Origin: Labilibaculum antarcticum
GTDB taxonomy: Bacteria; Bacteroidota; Bacteroidia; Bacteroidales; Marinifilaceae
Assembly (NCBI RefSeq): GCF_002356295.1
Contig: NZ_AP018042.1
Span: forward strand, 3,938,361 to 4,002,360
Length of the DNA: 64,000 nt
Direction of reading: 5' to 3'
The translations under genes and the position numbers were made by a program. The number at the start of each line of letters is the position of its first letter. Positions within the stretch are counted from its first letter, which is position 1. The notes below the pieces were generated by a model. The model ran no database searches. It had not been told where the DNA came from and saw only the letters and a program-made list of their open reading frames with translations. This document shows positions 44,038 through 53,723 of the stretch, one piece after another.

Positions 44038-45369
44038 TTGAAAACGCAAACCAATTACAGAAGCATTTGGAAAATTTCTTATCCGATTATTTTAGGAAGT
44101 TTAGCACAGAATATAATTGCCCTTACTGATACTGCATTTCTGGGTCACCTAAGTGAAACAGCTTTGGGAGCTGCCGCTATTGCAACAATATTTTATTTTG
44201 CTATTGTAATGCTTGCCTGGGGTTTTGGATTGGGAGTTCAAATTGTAATTGCCAGAAGAGTCGGAGAAGGAAATCTAAAACTTGTCGGTAAAACCTTCGA
44301 TCATGCCTTGTTTTTTTTACTGATTTTAGCTGTTGTGTTGATAGGATTTATGGAACTTCAGGCTCCACCTATTTTAAAAGCCATCGTGAAATCAAATGCC
44401 ATATACGATGCCAGTATGGAATACATCTCGTATCGTGCATGGGGAATCATATTTGCATGTGTAAACCTATTGTTTCGAGCTTTTTATATTGGAATTGCAA
44501 AAACAAAAATAATTGGTTGGAGTACCGTCTTTATGGCAATTATTAATGTCTTTTTCGATTATGTTTTGATATTTGGAGAGTGGGGATTTCCTGAAATGGG
44601 TATAAAAGGTGCAGCTGTTGCTTCTGTAATTGCAGAGGTTTTTGTAATGGTGTTTTTTATTGTTTATACACTAAGAAAAGTGCCTGTTAAAACCTATGAA
44701 TTATTCAAATTTATAAAGATTGATTGGGAGCTGTATACTCGATTAATTAAGGTTTCTTTTCCAATGATGATTCAGAATTTTCTCGCCTTATCGTGTTGGT
44801 TTATTTTCTTTTTGATGGTAGAAAGAATGGGTGAAAGAGAGCTGGCAATTTCAAATATTATAAGAAGTATTTATGTGTTGATGATGGTGCCGGTGTGGTC
44901 CTTTGCATCAGCAGCTAATACATTAGTGAGTCAGGTTATTGGAGAAGGAGCCTACGAAGAGGTGATGCCGGTGATTTGGCGAACCGTAAAACTCTCATTT
45001 TTTTCAGTTTTGGCATTGGTTGGGATCTGTATTATTAATCCCGAATTGGTAATTTCAATATATACCGAAGAAATTAGTTTAATTGCTGAAGCCAAACCTG
45101 TATTGTACGTGGTTTTTGGGGCTACTTTGATTTTTCCAATTGCAGTTACGCTTTTTCATGGAGTTTCAGGTACTGGAAATACTTTTCATGCAATGTTACT
45201 CGAAATGGCGGTTTTAGTATGTTATTTAGGTGCAGTATACCTGTTAATCGTAGTTTTTAAATCGTCAATTTCGGGAGTTTGGACTACGGAGTATTTTTAT
45301 GCCGGCTTTATGGGTTTGAGTTCATGGTTGTATCTGAAATATGCAAATTGGAAAGAAAGTAATATTTAG
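44038..45369 (+). CDS. MATE family efflux transporter
   Basis: A 443-residue protein with about twelve transmembrane helices in two MATE repeats. Typical segments are PIILGSLAQNIIALTDTAFLGHLSETALGAAA near the start and FPMMIQNFLALSCWFIFFLMVERMGERELAISNI in the second half. It exports cationic compounds using a Na+ or H+ gradient. The start is TTG 44038; no in-frame ATG precedes the first helix. Convergent with the BamA/TamA-like gene (22 bp). Confidence 0.92.
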   Translation: MKTQTNYRSIWKISYPIILGSLAQNIIALTDTAFLGHLSETALGAAAIATIFYFAIVMLAWGFGLGVQIVIARRVGEGNLKLVGKTFDHALFFLLILAVVLIGFMELQAPPILKAIVKSNAIYDASMEYISYRAWGIIFACVNLLFRAFYIGIAKTKIIGWSTVFMAIINVFFDYVLIFGEWGFPEMGIKGAAVASVIAEVFVMVFFIVYTLRKVPVKTYELFKFIKIDWELYTRLIKVSFPMMIQNFLALSCWFIFFLMVERMGERELAISNIIRSIYVLMMVPVWSFASAANTLVSQVIGEGAYEEVMPVIWRTVKLSFFSVLALVGICIINPELVISIYTEEISLIAEAKPVLYVVFGATLIFPIAVTLFHGVSGTGNTFHAMLLEMAVLVCYLGAVYLLIVVFKSSISGVWTTEYFYAGFMGLSSWLYLKYANWKESNI

Positions 45370-45391
45370 TTTTTGAGGAAAACCAGAATTA

Positions 45392-47320
45392 CTATTCGAA
45401 AGGAACAACTTCTGGTTGAGTCACTCTAAAGTTATTGAATTTAGGTCTTTCTTCCCCAGATATGCGATATTCAAATCGATTGAAATCGGAGGGGGCTTTT
45501 GGATAAAAAGCAAGGCGTAATTGTATGGTTTTGAAAACTAAATTTTCGTTGTTCAAACGAATTCCAAATCCCACACCATAATAGAATTTTTCCTTAAGAA
45601 TATTCTTTTTATTACTACCAATAAACCCCATGTCGGCAAAGGTGTAAAAAGCAAAACGAAAGCCACCTAAAGTGTAAGGTGTAAAGGCTACAGTTTCCAG
45701 ATTAAGGACTAATTTCTGAGTCCCGATTACATCCTCTTTGGAAAAACCCCGAATTCCAGTATCAGTTAAAAGGCTTATGAATTCATCTGGAAATCTTCTT
45801 ATTCCTAGTGTATATTGCAAATCTGCAAAATTACGAAGACGAAGAGGTCCGAGATTACGAATGCGACTGAAGAATTTTGTTTGTCCGAGTAAAACACCTT
45901 GTTCAAATTTCTGTGAATTAAAATAACCTCCAAGAGCAACACGATTAAAGAAATATGTTCTGCTTTTACTAAGGTAAGCCGCTTTTTGGAAATCAAACCC
46001 CAAATATCTTCTATGTGAGTATTCTCGGTCTTCGTATCCCATGGTAAGTTGCGCTAAAGAGCCATATGGAATATCCTCGGTTCGTCCAAAATTGTAAATT
46101 AAATTACTCTTGTAATATTGTATTTGACTTAAGCTTATACTAGTCAGATAATGAATGTTATTATGGAAAGATTGATTTAGTGCAGGACCAACTTCGGGTC
46201 TCTCGAAAAATTCCCGACCTGATATTCTTCCTGTTATATATAACTTTCTTCGTGCAAATTTATTTCTGGATTTAATCTTATAAGAACGGCCAAACCAAAT
46301 ATTTCCATAATTAAAGTCCAAAGGTATTTCGTTAATAATCGGATCATCTTTTTGAATTTCGTCTGATCTCATGGTTTGGGAGAGTGTAAAGCCTCCGGCA
46401 TATTTGGTGTTGTAGGTCGCGAAACTCCGGTCTAAATCAACTTGAACAACAGCTTTTTCATAGGTGTTTTGGTAGGTGAAAGTTGCATCGATATATGATT
46501 TTCGGATGTTTCGAATTTTATATCTTCCTGTGTAACCGTATTTCTGATCTTTGTCTGAATCAAATTCAAAACTATTGCTGAATTCATGTCCTAGTCCGTA
46601 TAGGTTTCGGCTATATATTTCAAATTCGGTAGAGGATAGAGATCCAACTTTCATGTTGGCTCCCCATGAAAATTGATCTTTAACCCACAATTGAAGATCG
46701 ACTAACGTTTGTGAGCCTAAAACCGGAATAACTCTAAAATAGGCATCTTTAACGTATGATAATTCACGAATTAGTCGTTCGTTATCTGCAAGGTTATATG
46801 GATCAACAGCATCGCCTTCGCTTAATCGCAACAGTTTGCGTAAGTGATTTCTTCTACTTGTGTTATGTAGTTTGTTTCCAGTCGTTTCTAACCAGGTATG
46901 TGCAATTTGAGTAGTGTCATATAGGGTAGGACCAAAAGGTTCTAAAACCCGAATACTAATGTTTCGTATTGTTTTGCCCTGATATTGCAAAAAAGCTACT
47001 TCGCTTCGTTCAGTTTTTATTGTATCTGTTGGGTTCAGTTTATCGGGCGATACAAAGAATAGGTTGTATAATTCTTTTGTGAATTTTCGTTTGCCGGCAC
47101 CTCGTTTAAGGGAATTGTAAAATTTAGATCCATTGTTAGAATTACTTTCAAGACTGCTTTCATTTACTGTATCTAAGAGAAAGATGAGAGTATCTCTGGA
47201 AATGATAAATGTACTGTCTTGTAACTGGGAATATTGGAGTTTTTCAATAAGCGTGTCTCTTCGCGAAATCCTTTGTCCATTTGCATGGAGAAGATTTCCT
47301 ATCAATAGAAAAAGAATCAA
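45392..47320 (-). CDS. BamA/TamA-like outer-membrane beta-barrel protein with POTRA domain
   Basis: About 642 residues. An N-terminal signal sequence (LILFLLIGNLLHANGQ) is followed by POTRA-like segments (TIRNISIRVLEPFGP, LSEGDAVDPYNLADNERLIRELSYVKDAYFRVIPV). A C-terminal beta-barrel of the Omp85 surface antigen type ends the protein, with GFGIRLNNENLVFKTIQLRLAFYP. It probably assembles or exports outer-membrane material. The start is unclear: the first usual codon is TTG 47320, but the signal peptide then lacks its basic start. In-frame codons upstream (ATC 47344 to TTG) code for SKISTYC before a TGA, so a non-AUG start is possible. Confidence 0.85.
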   Translation of the reverse strand: MILFLLIGNLLHANGQRISRRDTLIEKLQYSQLQDSTFIISRDTLIFLLDTVNESSLESNSNNGSKFYNSLKRGAGKRKFTKELYNLFFVSPDKLNPTDTIKTERSEVAFLQYQGKTIRNISIRVLEPFGPTLYDTTQIAHTWLETTGNKLHNTSRRNHLRKLLRLSEGDAVDPYNLADNERLIRELSYVKDAYFRVIPVLGSQTLVDLQLWVKDQFSWGANMKVGSLSSTEFEIYSRNLYGLGHEFSNSFEFDSDKDQKYGYTGRYKIRNIRKSYIDATFTYQNTYEKAVVQVDLDRSFATYNTKYAGGFTLSQTMRSDEIQKDDPIINEIPLDFNYGNIWFGRSYKIKSRNKFARRKLYITGRISGREFFERPEVGPALNQSFHNNIHYLTSISLSQIQYYKSNLIYNFGRTEDIPYGSLAQLTMGYEDREYSHRRYLGFDFQKAAYLSKSRTYFFNRVALGGYFNSQKFEQGVLLGQTKFFSRIRNLGPLRLRNFADLQYTLGIRRFPDEFISLLTDTGIRGFSKEDVIGTQKLVLNLETVAFTPYTLGGFRFAFYTFADMGFIGSNKKNILKEKFYYGVGFGIRLNNENLVFKTIQLRLAFYPKAPSDFNRFEYRISGEERPKFNNFRVTQPEVVPFE

Positions 47321-47461
47321 ACAATATGTACTTATTTTACTGATGAGTCAAAATTTTAATTACAAACAGGATCATCTTCTTCCAAAGATATATAAATTGT
47401 AATTTGATTTATGCGTTCCGAAGCACAAGAATCATACCTTGATAGGTTTTGAATTGTTAAG

Positions 47462-47917
47462 TTATTTTAAATTGGTAATATCTGTAAGCTTTTTATTGAG
47501 TTGGTTAACGCTATCGGCAGTCCATTTCCATTTACCTTCTTTTCTAATTTCACCAGTTAGTATTTTGCCTTTAAAAAGCTCAAGAGTCTCTACAGCACTT
47601 CCAAATCCAAACCGTTTCAATCCTAATTTAAAAATAACCTTATCGTATTTGGTTATTTCTTTTCCGCGAAAAAAAATCAGGTAGTAGTAGGACATGCACA
47701 TTTCTGCTGCATCATCATCGAACTCAATTTTATAAATAATACGGTTTCTTTTTAAGAGTAATAGTAACACGTACATACATAATACTGTAGTTAGGTAAAC
47801 TACGTTTATACCAACAAAAAACAGGAGAATGACTATTAAAAGTGCGAGTAAGGAAAGCTCCTTTTTTACTCTTTTACCCAAAGGATATTCAGATGGGCTT
47901 AATTCAAATTTTTCCAT
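47462..47917 (-). CDS. Hypothetical membrane protein with two helices
   Basis: A 151-residue protein. Two closely spaced hydrophobic helices (about residues 20-55) are followed by a cytoplasmic-type domain with a positively charged centre (FKLGLKRFGFGSAVETLELFKGKILTGEIRKEGKW), possibly PH-like (DUF304 group) in layout. Family not recognised. It sits between the Omp85-like gene and the divergent BlaI gene, with its own upstream region. Confidence 0.65.
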   Translation of the reverse strand: MEKFELSPSEYPLGKRVKKELSLLALLIVILLFFVGINVVYLTTVLCMYVLLLLLKRNRIIYKIEFDDDAAEMCMSYYYLIFFRGKEITKYDKVIFKLGLKRFGFGSAVETLELFKGKILTGEIRKEGKWKWTADSVNQLNKKLTDITNLK

Positions 47918-48010
47918 TGTGTATTTTTTGCATAGTTAGCAAAATAGCTAGTAGTAATCAAGCTTAGGGAGATTATAATCGCGGTCAATTAAGAATTAAT
48001 TCGCATTTAT

Positions 48011-48068
48011 TACTAAAGTTTTAGTAGTGATATTTGTCTACTAAAAAAATAGTACTAAGTTTGTAGTA
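48011..48068 (+). promoter_or_regulatory. BlaI-type operator array, locus 1
   Basis: Three copies of the 16-bp dyad TACTA-N6-TAGTA occur at 48011-48026, 48039-48054 and 48053-48068. The last two share two bases. The array ends 25 bp before the blaI-like ATG. BlaI/MecI dimers bind such TACTA/TAGTA dyads in known systems. The same dyad occurs before the second BlaI gene. Confidence 0.8.
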
Positions 48069-48093
48069 GATTAATCGTAAAGAAAAGTTTGTT

Positions 48094-48465
48094 ATGAAGG
48101 AATTGACCAAAGCAGAGGAACAGGTAATGCAGATTGTATGGGAATTAAAAAAAACGAGCGTTAGAGATGTTGTTGCGAAATTTCCGGAACCAAAGCCGGC
48201 ATACACAACAGTTGCAACTGTTATGAATGCATTGGAAAAGAAAGGTTTTACAGATAAAATTCCAGCAGGGAAATCGCATCTGTTTTCGGTGAAAATACCC
48301 AAAGATGAATATTCTGGTTATAAGGCTGGAAGCTTGGTAAACAATTATTTTAATGGGTCATTTTCGAGAATGGCTTCTTTTTTTGCTAAGGATAACAAAT
48401 TGAGTATTCAGGAATTGGAAGAGATGATTGAGATTGCTAAACGTGAAATAAATAAAGAGAAGTGA
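48094..48465 (+). CDS. BlaI/MecI/CopY family transcriptional repressor (locus 1)
   Basis: A 123-residue winged-helix repressor. MKELTKAEEQVMQIVWELKKTSVRDVVAKF, then PAYTTVATVMNALEKKGF are the standard BlaI DNA-binding helices, followed by a C-terminal dimerisation part ending in EEMIEIAKREI. BlaI repressors are normally inactivated by proteolysis after the membrane protease receives a signal. The next gene encodes the M56 partner, one base after its stop. Upstream are three TACTA-N6-TAGTA sites, implying autoregulation. Confidence 0.93.
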   Translation: MKELTKAEEQVMQIVWELKKTSVRDVVAKFPEPKPAYTTVATVMNALEKKGFTDKIPAGKSHLFSVKIPKDEYSGYKAGSLVNNYFNGSFSRMASFFAKDNKLSIQELEEMIEIAKREINKEK

Positions 48466-48466
48466 T

Positions 48467-50761
48467 ATGGAAGCAATGACGGACTACTTACTACAGTCAT
48501 CGGCTGTTCTGGTTTTGTTTTATCTGATTTACATTTTGGTATTGCGAAATGAACGATTCTTCGCAGAGATTCGCTTTTACCTATTGGGAAGTGCTTTGTT
48601 AGCATTAATTCTGCCTCTTCTGAAGTTTTCCTACTCGATTACTGTAGAATCCGCATTTGTAAATGATGCGATGGGAGATTTTTTTGTTGATCCCATTCTT
48701 GGGGAAGCAATTCAACATGCCAAATCTATAATTTCCTTGGGATCGATGCTGCTTTTAATTTATCTGGCTGTGTGTAGCATTCTATTTGTAAGAAGTCTTT
48801 TAAAGGTTTTCCAAATACGACAATTAATTAATGCCGGAGAATATCAAATTGTTGATGAACAGAAGGTGGTTCTTTTGGATCAATCAATACCTGCCTTTTC
48901 TTTCTTCGGATACATTGTAATGAACAGAGAGGAGTTTCGCGACAAGTCTCTGAATAATATATTTGCGCATGAAAAAGTACATGCTCAGCAAAAGCATTGG
49001 ATCGATCTGCTGTTTGTTGAATTGTTGACCATCGTATTTTGGTTCAACCCTTTTGTATGGCTTTATCAGGTTGCGGTAAAACAGACGCATGAACTTTTGG
49101 CTGATGATGGAGTGATAGCGCGCGGCTTTAACATTGGACAATATCAGGCAATTTTAATGAACCAAATTATGGGGACTGAGGTTTTGGGCTTAGCCAATAA
49201 CTTCAACTATTCCATCACTAAAAAACGTATGATTATGATGTCAAAAGAAAAAAGCCCACTAAATAGGCGCTATAAATTATTGATTGTTATTCCAGTAGTA
49301 TGTGCTGTTTTGTTATTCAATCTGCAAATAGTGGAAGTTCAAGCTCAGGAGAAGAAAATTGAGAAAGTGGTTAATATTATTGAATTAACCGGACAATTAA
49401 TTGATGAACACGATACTCCTGTTGAAGGAGCAACGATTCTTAACAGAAGTAATGAAGTGGGAGTTACTTCCGACAGGAACGGGAAATTTAAACTTCTGGT
49501 AGTAGAAGATGCTACATTAGGAGTAAGAAGTGAAGGTTATGCAAGAAAAGTGTTGATTTTAGACGAGTTGACTAAATATGCTGAGAAGACAGAAAACGGA
49601 TATTTTGTAAAGATTAAAATGTACTCAGAATCTTCAGCTCAAAAGGATGAAGCTTATTACAAAGACGAGCAAGTTTTTGTTACAGTAGATCAAATGCCTG
49701 AATTTCCAGGTGGGGAGTTGGAGATGCAAAAATATATTGCAAAAAATGTAAAATATCCAAAAGATGCCCAGCAAAAAGGCATTAGCGGAAGAGTATTTGT
49801 GACTTTTGTTGTAAATAAAGAGGGTGAAGTAGATCAAGCCCGTGTTATTCGTGGTGCTTCTCCATCTCTTGATGCTGAATCAGTTCGTGTGATAAAATCA
49901 ATGCCAAAATGGAAGCCAGGAAAGCAAAGAGGTGAAGCTGTGAATGTATCTTACACAGTTCCAATTAATTTTAGTTTAGAAGATGATAAGAAAATAGATG
50001 AAGTGAATGTCGCTGAACCTGAGAAAGATAATCTTTATAAAGGCGAAACAGTGTTTGTAATTGTTGAGGAAATGCCAGAGTATCCTGGCGGGTCATTAGC
50101 ATTGCAAAAATACATTGCTGATAATGTAAAGTATCCGACAGAGGCTCTGAAAAAGGAGATTAGCGGTAGAGTATTTGTGACATTTATTGTAAGTAAAGAA
50201 GGTGATGTTGTGCAAGCCCGTGTTGTTCGCGGAGTTGATCCATCGTTGGATGCAGAAGCACTTCGAGTGATGAATTCAATTCCTAAGTGGACACCTGGTA
50301 AACAGCGAGGACAAGCAGTAAATGTTTCTTATACCGTGCCAATTAATTTTAGTTTAGAAAATGATAAAAAGAAAAAAGTAGAGCCGAATCGAAAAGCAAG
50401 TTTGGATTCAAAGATTGAGTCTAAAAAGGAAGAATTTATTTATAATGACGAGCCTGTTTTTGTAATTGTAGACGAAATGCCGGAGTATCCAGGGGGAGCT
50501 TTGAAATTAAAAGAGTTTTTTGTTAGTGAAGTGTCTAAATTGGATGCTAACTATATAATTGGCAAGAGATGCTTTATCACATTTTTGGTAACAAAACAAG
50601 GATTGGTTGAAAAAGCTCGGGTGGTAAGAGGTACAGGTAATATGGAGGTGGATGCAAAAGCTTTAGAGATCGTGGAAAGTTCTGTAAAATGGAAGCCAGG
50701 TAAACAAAGAGGGCAAGCAGTAAATGTATCGTATACCGTACCAATTAATTTTGGAGCATAG
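48467..50761 (+). CDS. M56 (BlaR1-like) metalloprotease with three TonB C-terminal domains
   Basis: A 764-residue protein. Three membrane helices (about 5-25, 32-52 and 88-110) precede the zinc protease core with HEKVH at 168-172 and HELLADD near 208; a fourth helix follows at 268-290. Then come a carboxypeptidase-regulatory-like beta domain (about 305-385) and three TonB C-terminal domains at about 398-502, 526-631 and 658-764. Each TonB unit repeats MPE(F/Y)PGG, GKRCF or GRVFVTF and WKPGKQRG or WTPGKQRG plus VNVSYTVPINF. One TonB domain is usual; three repeated copies is an expansion. It presumably cleaves the BlaI repressor on a signal reaching its outer part. Confidence 0.92.
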   Translation: MEAMTDYLLQSSAVLVLFYLIYILVLRNERFFAEIRFYLLGSALLALILPLLKFSYSITVESAFVNDAMGDFFVDPILGEAIQHAKSIISLGSMLLLIYLAVCSILFVRSLLKVFQIRQLINAGEYQIVDEQKVVLLDQSIPAFSFFGYIVMNREEFRDKSLNNIFAHEKVHAQQKHWIDLLFVELLTIVFWFNPFVWLYQVAVKQTHELLADDGVIARGFNIGQYQAILMNQIMGTEVLGLANNFNYSITKKRMIMMSKEKSPLNRRYKLLIVIPVVCAVLLFNLQIVEVQAQEKKIEKVVNIIELTGQLIDEHDTPVEGATILNRSNEVGVTSDRNGKFKLLVVEDATLGVRSEGYARKVLILDELTKYAEKTENGYFVKIKMYSESSAQKDEAYYKDEQVFVTVDQMPEFPGGELEMQKYIAKNVKYPKDAQQKGISGRVFVTFVVNKEGEVDQARVIRGASPSLDAESVRVIKSMPKWKPGKQRGEAVNVSYTVPINFSLEDDKKIDEVNVAEPEKDNLYKGETVFVIVEEMPEYPGGSLALQKYIADNVKYPTEALKKEISGRVFVTFIVSKEGDVVQARVVRGVDPSLDAEALRVMNSIPKWTPGKQRGQAVNVSYTVPINFSLENDKKKKVEPNRKASLDSKIESKKEEFIYNDEPVFVIVDEMPEYPGGALKLKEFFVSEVSKLDANYIIGKRCFITFLVTKQGLVEKARVVRGTGNMEVDAKALEIVESSVKWKPGKQRGQAVNVSYTVPINFGA

Positions 50762-50781
50762 AGTAAGCTTTTAAAAAGGAT

Positions 50782-50809
50782 TGCCCTTGACTTCTGTCAG
50801 GGGCATTTT
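50782..50809 (+). terminator. Terminator between M56 and tag genes
   Basis: A 10-bp stem (TGCCCTTGAC with GTCAGGGGCA, one wobble) with a TTCT loop and four T. Serves convergent genes. Confidence 0.7.
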
Positions 50810-50812
50810 CGT

Positions 50813-51400
50813 TTACACCTCTTTGTGTCGAAAGCAATCTGTTGTGTGATCGTTTACCATTCCTGTTGCCTGCATTAATGCATAACAAATGGTTGGACCA
50901 ACAAATTTGAAACCTCGTTTTTTTAGGTCTTTGCTCATGGCTTCCGATTCGGGAGTTGAGGCAGGAACTTCAGACATGCTTGCCCAATGATTAAGAATGG
51001 TTTTTCCATCCGTAAAGCTCCAAATGTATTGGTCGAAAGAGCCGAATTCTTCTTGAACCTCAAGAAATGCCTTTGCATTTTTTATGGCAGAAGTAATCTT
51101 CAGTTTATTTCGAATGATCCCTTCGTTTTGGAGTAATTCATCTACTTTCTCCTGGGTATAATTTACCACAACATTCGGATCGAAATTATCGAAAGTTTTG
51201 CGGTAGTTTTCACGCTTGCGTAAAATGGTAATCCAACTCAAACCAGCTTGCGCTCCTTCCAATATCAGAAATTCAAACAGCATCTGATCATCGTGCAAAG
51301 GAACTCCCCACTCATTATCGTGATACTCGCAATACAATGGATCGTCACCAGCCCATTTGCATCTTGTGATGTTTGTGTTATTCTTAGAAGAATTTTGCAT
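50813..51400 (-). CDS. tag: DNA-3-methyladenine glycosylase I
   Basis: A 195-residue base-excision repair enzyme that removes 3-methyladenine. CKWAGDDPLYCEYHDNEWG, LILEGAQAGLSWITILRKRENY, and C-terminal GFKFVGPTICYALMQATGMVNDHTTDC carry the zinc ligands (Cys near the start, His and Cys near the end). Length is normal. It follows the cytochrome operon on the same strand, with 28 bp between, but is functionally unrelated. Confidence 0.94.
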   Translation of the reverse strand: MQNSSKNNTNITRCKWAGDDPLYCEYHDNEWGVPLHDDQMLFEFLILEGAQAGLSWITILRKRENYRKTFDNFDPNVVVNYTQEKVDELLQNEGIIRNKLKITSAIKNAKAFLEVQEEFGSFDQYIWSFTDGKTILNHWASMSEVPASTPESEAMSKDLKKRGFKFVGPTICYALMQATGMVNDHTTDCFRHKEV

Positions 51401-51428
51401 GACTTGGTATAATACGATTAATCTGATA

Positions 51429-53723
51429 TTATTGATTTAAAACAGCCTCAATATTCGCTTTGTCGTTAATATTGGGGAATTTTTCAAGTATTTGTTTCGC
51501 TACAGTTTTCGACTCTTTAGTTTGCTTGTATTTCACGTGAAGGTTTAATAAAGCCACATAGTAATTCTGATCTTCAGGATTAATATTGATTGCAGTTTTT
51601 AAATACTTGATTGCATCCTTCGGATTATTTTTAAAATCATACATCATGGCAATGTTGTAGAAAATCCGTGGATTACCCGTTGCTAGTTTCGATGCTTTTA
51701 GTAAATAGGTCATCGATTCATCGTAACGCTTGCGCTCAGATAAGAAAAGGGCATAGGTAAACATTGTTGCGCCATCATTCGGAATATGTTTCAAGTAGTC
51801 TTTTAGCAATATCTCAGCTTTTTCGTACTCACCTTTGTTGTTGTACAATATGGCCAAATTTATTTTTATCGGATGAAGCAGAGGATCTTGCTCCAAAGCT
51901 CTTTTGTAAAACTCTTCGGCTTTATCTGTTTGCTTGCTGTTGTAGTAAAAATTAGCCAAATTAAATTTACCTGCAGGAAAATCAGCACTGTATTCCAGAG
52001 CTTCCAGATATTCCTTCTCTGCTCGCTGAAACTGTTCGTTATACTTTGCCGGTATTTGATCTCTGCTAACCGTATTCAGTTTTGTAGCACACTCAACGCG
52101 AATGGCTTTGGTCTGATCGTTGAGCATTCCCAAAACGATATTGAATGATTTTTGATCATCCATTATCACGTTTTGAAGGGCATTGTAACGAATATGACCG
52201 TTAAAATTATTCAAAGCATCGTATAATATTTCCTTGCTTTTTTTCTGATAATTCATGCCTAACAATCGAATTGCTGTTGCCCGAATAATTTCAGGATATA
52301 CTTCATCATTATAAATATGAACTAAGCCATCGAAGCCTTTCTGACTGCCAGTTAGAGCTTCTTTAAAAGCAACACCATATTGCGATTTACGACTAGTACC
52401 ATGCCATTTGTCAATGTAATCAATAGCCCATTGGGTTGATTTATCTGCATGACATTGATTACATGCATTAGGAGTTCCCAGTGTTTGTGTTAAATCAGGA
52501 CGAGGAACTCGGAAACTGTGATCGTTTCTGTAATCAGGCCCCATGTAAAATTGTGCCGGCATGTGACAGTTGATACAATGTGCGCCATCTCCAACTTCAA
52601 ATTTTACTCCGTCATCAGCAATAACCGCTTTCCCTTCTTCGCCTTTTAACTTGTGAAAATGATGTGCTTTGGTGTCGTAATCGTCAGCTCTATGGCATTG
52701 AGTACATAATCGATTGTCTTCGAATAGTCGTTTGGTGCTGTGAACATTATGGCAGTCGTTGCATTTCACATTTCTCATATACATCTTACTTTGTGTAAAT
52801 GAGCCGTAAACGTAATCTTCATCTAATATCTGACCATCTATATGGTAATTTTCTCCGTTGGGTAAATTGGGAATGGTGTGATTGTAGATATCTGCACTGT
52901 GTGTAAAATCGGAAAGGGAACCACGACGAGCATGACAACGAACACATAAATCAACATATTCCTTGTTGTCAATTCCACTTGTTTTTACAACCAATCCAAA
53001 ATTAGTGTGCTCATCTCTGGCATAATCTGCTTTTGCGGCCCACTCCAAATGTTTCGATGCGGGTCCGTGGCAAGCCTCACAACTCACATCAATCTCGCTC
53101 CATGTGGTGTGATAAGAATCGGTTTTAGAATCGTATCCTTTTACCAAATTAGTCGAGTGACAATCAGCACACATACCATTCCAGTTTTGGGCTTGATTGG
53201 TCCAATGCAACCAATTGTCGTGTTCAATTATTTCATCTTTATAAACTTGGGTAGACATGTGATACCAAATACTGTCTTTCGAATTCCATGTTAATGGCAA
53301 AGTTTGCAGTCTGCCTCTGTCAAATTCAACCAAATACTGTTGTAAAGGATAGTAACCAAATACATATTTAATTTCAAATTCTTCCAGTTTTCCTGATTCA
53401 CCATCGGTTAGTACATAAAAGCGATTGTCTTTTTTGTACATTTTGTGCGTCATTCCATTGTACTCAAGCGATTGATTCTTGAAATCGCCTAAAACAGTAG
53501 AATCATTGGCATGATCCATGGCTTTATCGTGATCTGATCCCACCCAATCGTTGTATTCATTTAAGTGGCACTCTACGCAGGTTTCACGGCCTACATATTG
53601 CGCTTCCGCTGATATTTCTTTACTGGCGCCATAAGTATTTAGCAACAGGTACAAGGGAATCGATAGTACGGCTATTAAAGCAGCAAGTAAGCTGATTCGC
53701 TCTGTTTTTTTACGATTCTCCAT
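51429..53723 (-). CDS. Octaheme cytochrome c with HEAT and TPR repeats
   Basis: A 764-residue protein anchored by an N-terminal helix (about residues 12-30). Eight CxxCH heme c sites are visible: CVECH (49-53), CADCH, CEACH, CVRCH, CNDCH, CTQCH, CINCH and CNQCH, all within the first ~430 residues. Next come HEAT-like repeats (about 450-550), then TPRs (about 555-764). It starts directly after the Rieske gene stop. The layout resembles cytochrome c554-like multiheme proteins; here it likely receives electrons from the cytochrome b/Rieske pair. TPRs suggest docking to a terminal reductase. Confidence 0.92.
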   Translation of the reverse strand: MENRKKTERISLLAALIAVLSIPLYLLLNTYGASKEISAEAQYVGRETCVECHLNEYNDWVGSDHDKAMDHANDSTVLGDFKNQSLEYNGMTHKMYKKDNRFYVLTDGESGKLEEFEIKYVFGYYPLQQYLVEFDRGRLQTLPLTWNSKDSIWYHMSTQVYKDEIIEHDNWLHWTNQAQNWNGMCADCHSTNLVKGYDSKTDSYHTTWSEIDVSCEACHGPASKHLEWAAKADYARDEHTNFGLVVKTSGIDNKEYVDLCVRCHARRGSLSDFTHSADIYNHTIPNLPNGENYHIDGQILDEDYVYGSFTQSKMYMRNVKCNDCHNVHSTKRLFEDNRLCTQCHRADDYDTKAHHFHKLKGEEGKAVIADDGVKFEVGDGAHCINCHMPAQFYMGPDYRNDHSFRVPRPDLTQTLGTPNACNQCHADKSTQWAIDYIDKWHGTSRKSQYGVAFKEALTGSQKGFDGLVHIYNDEVYPEIIRATAIRLLGMNYQKKSKEILYDALNNFNGHIRYNALQNVIMDDQKSFNIVLGMLNDQTKAIRVECATKLNTVSRDQIPAKYNEQFQRAEKEYLEALEYSADFPAGKFNLANFYYNSKQTDKAEEFYKRALEQDPLLHPIKINLAILYNNKGEYEKAEILLKDYLKHIPNDGATMFTYALFLSERKRYDESMTYLLKASKLATGNPRIFYNIAMMYDFKNNPKDAIKYLKTAININPEDQNYYVALLNLHVKYKQTKESKTVAKQILEKFPNINDKANIEAVLNQ

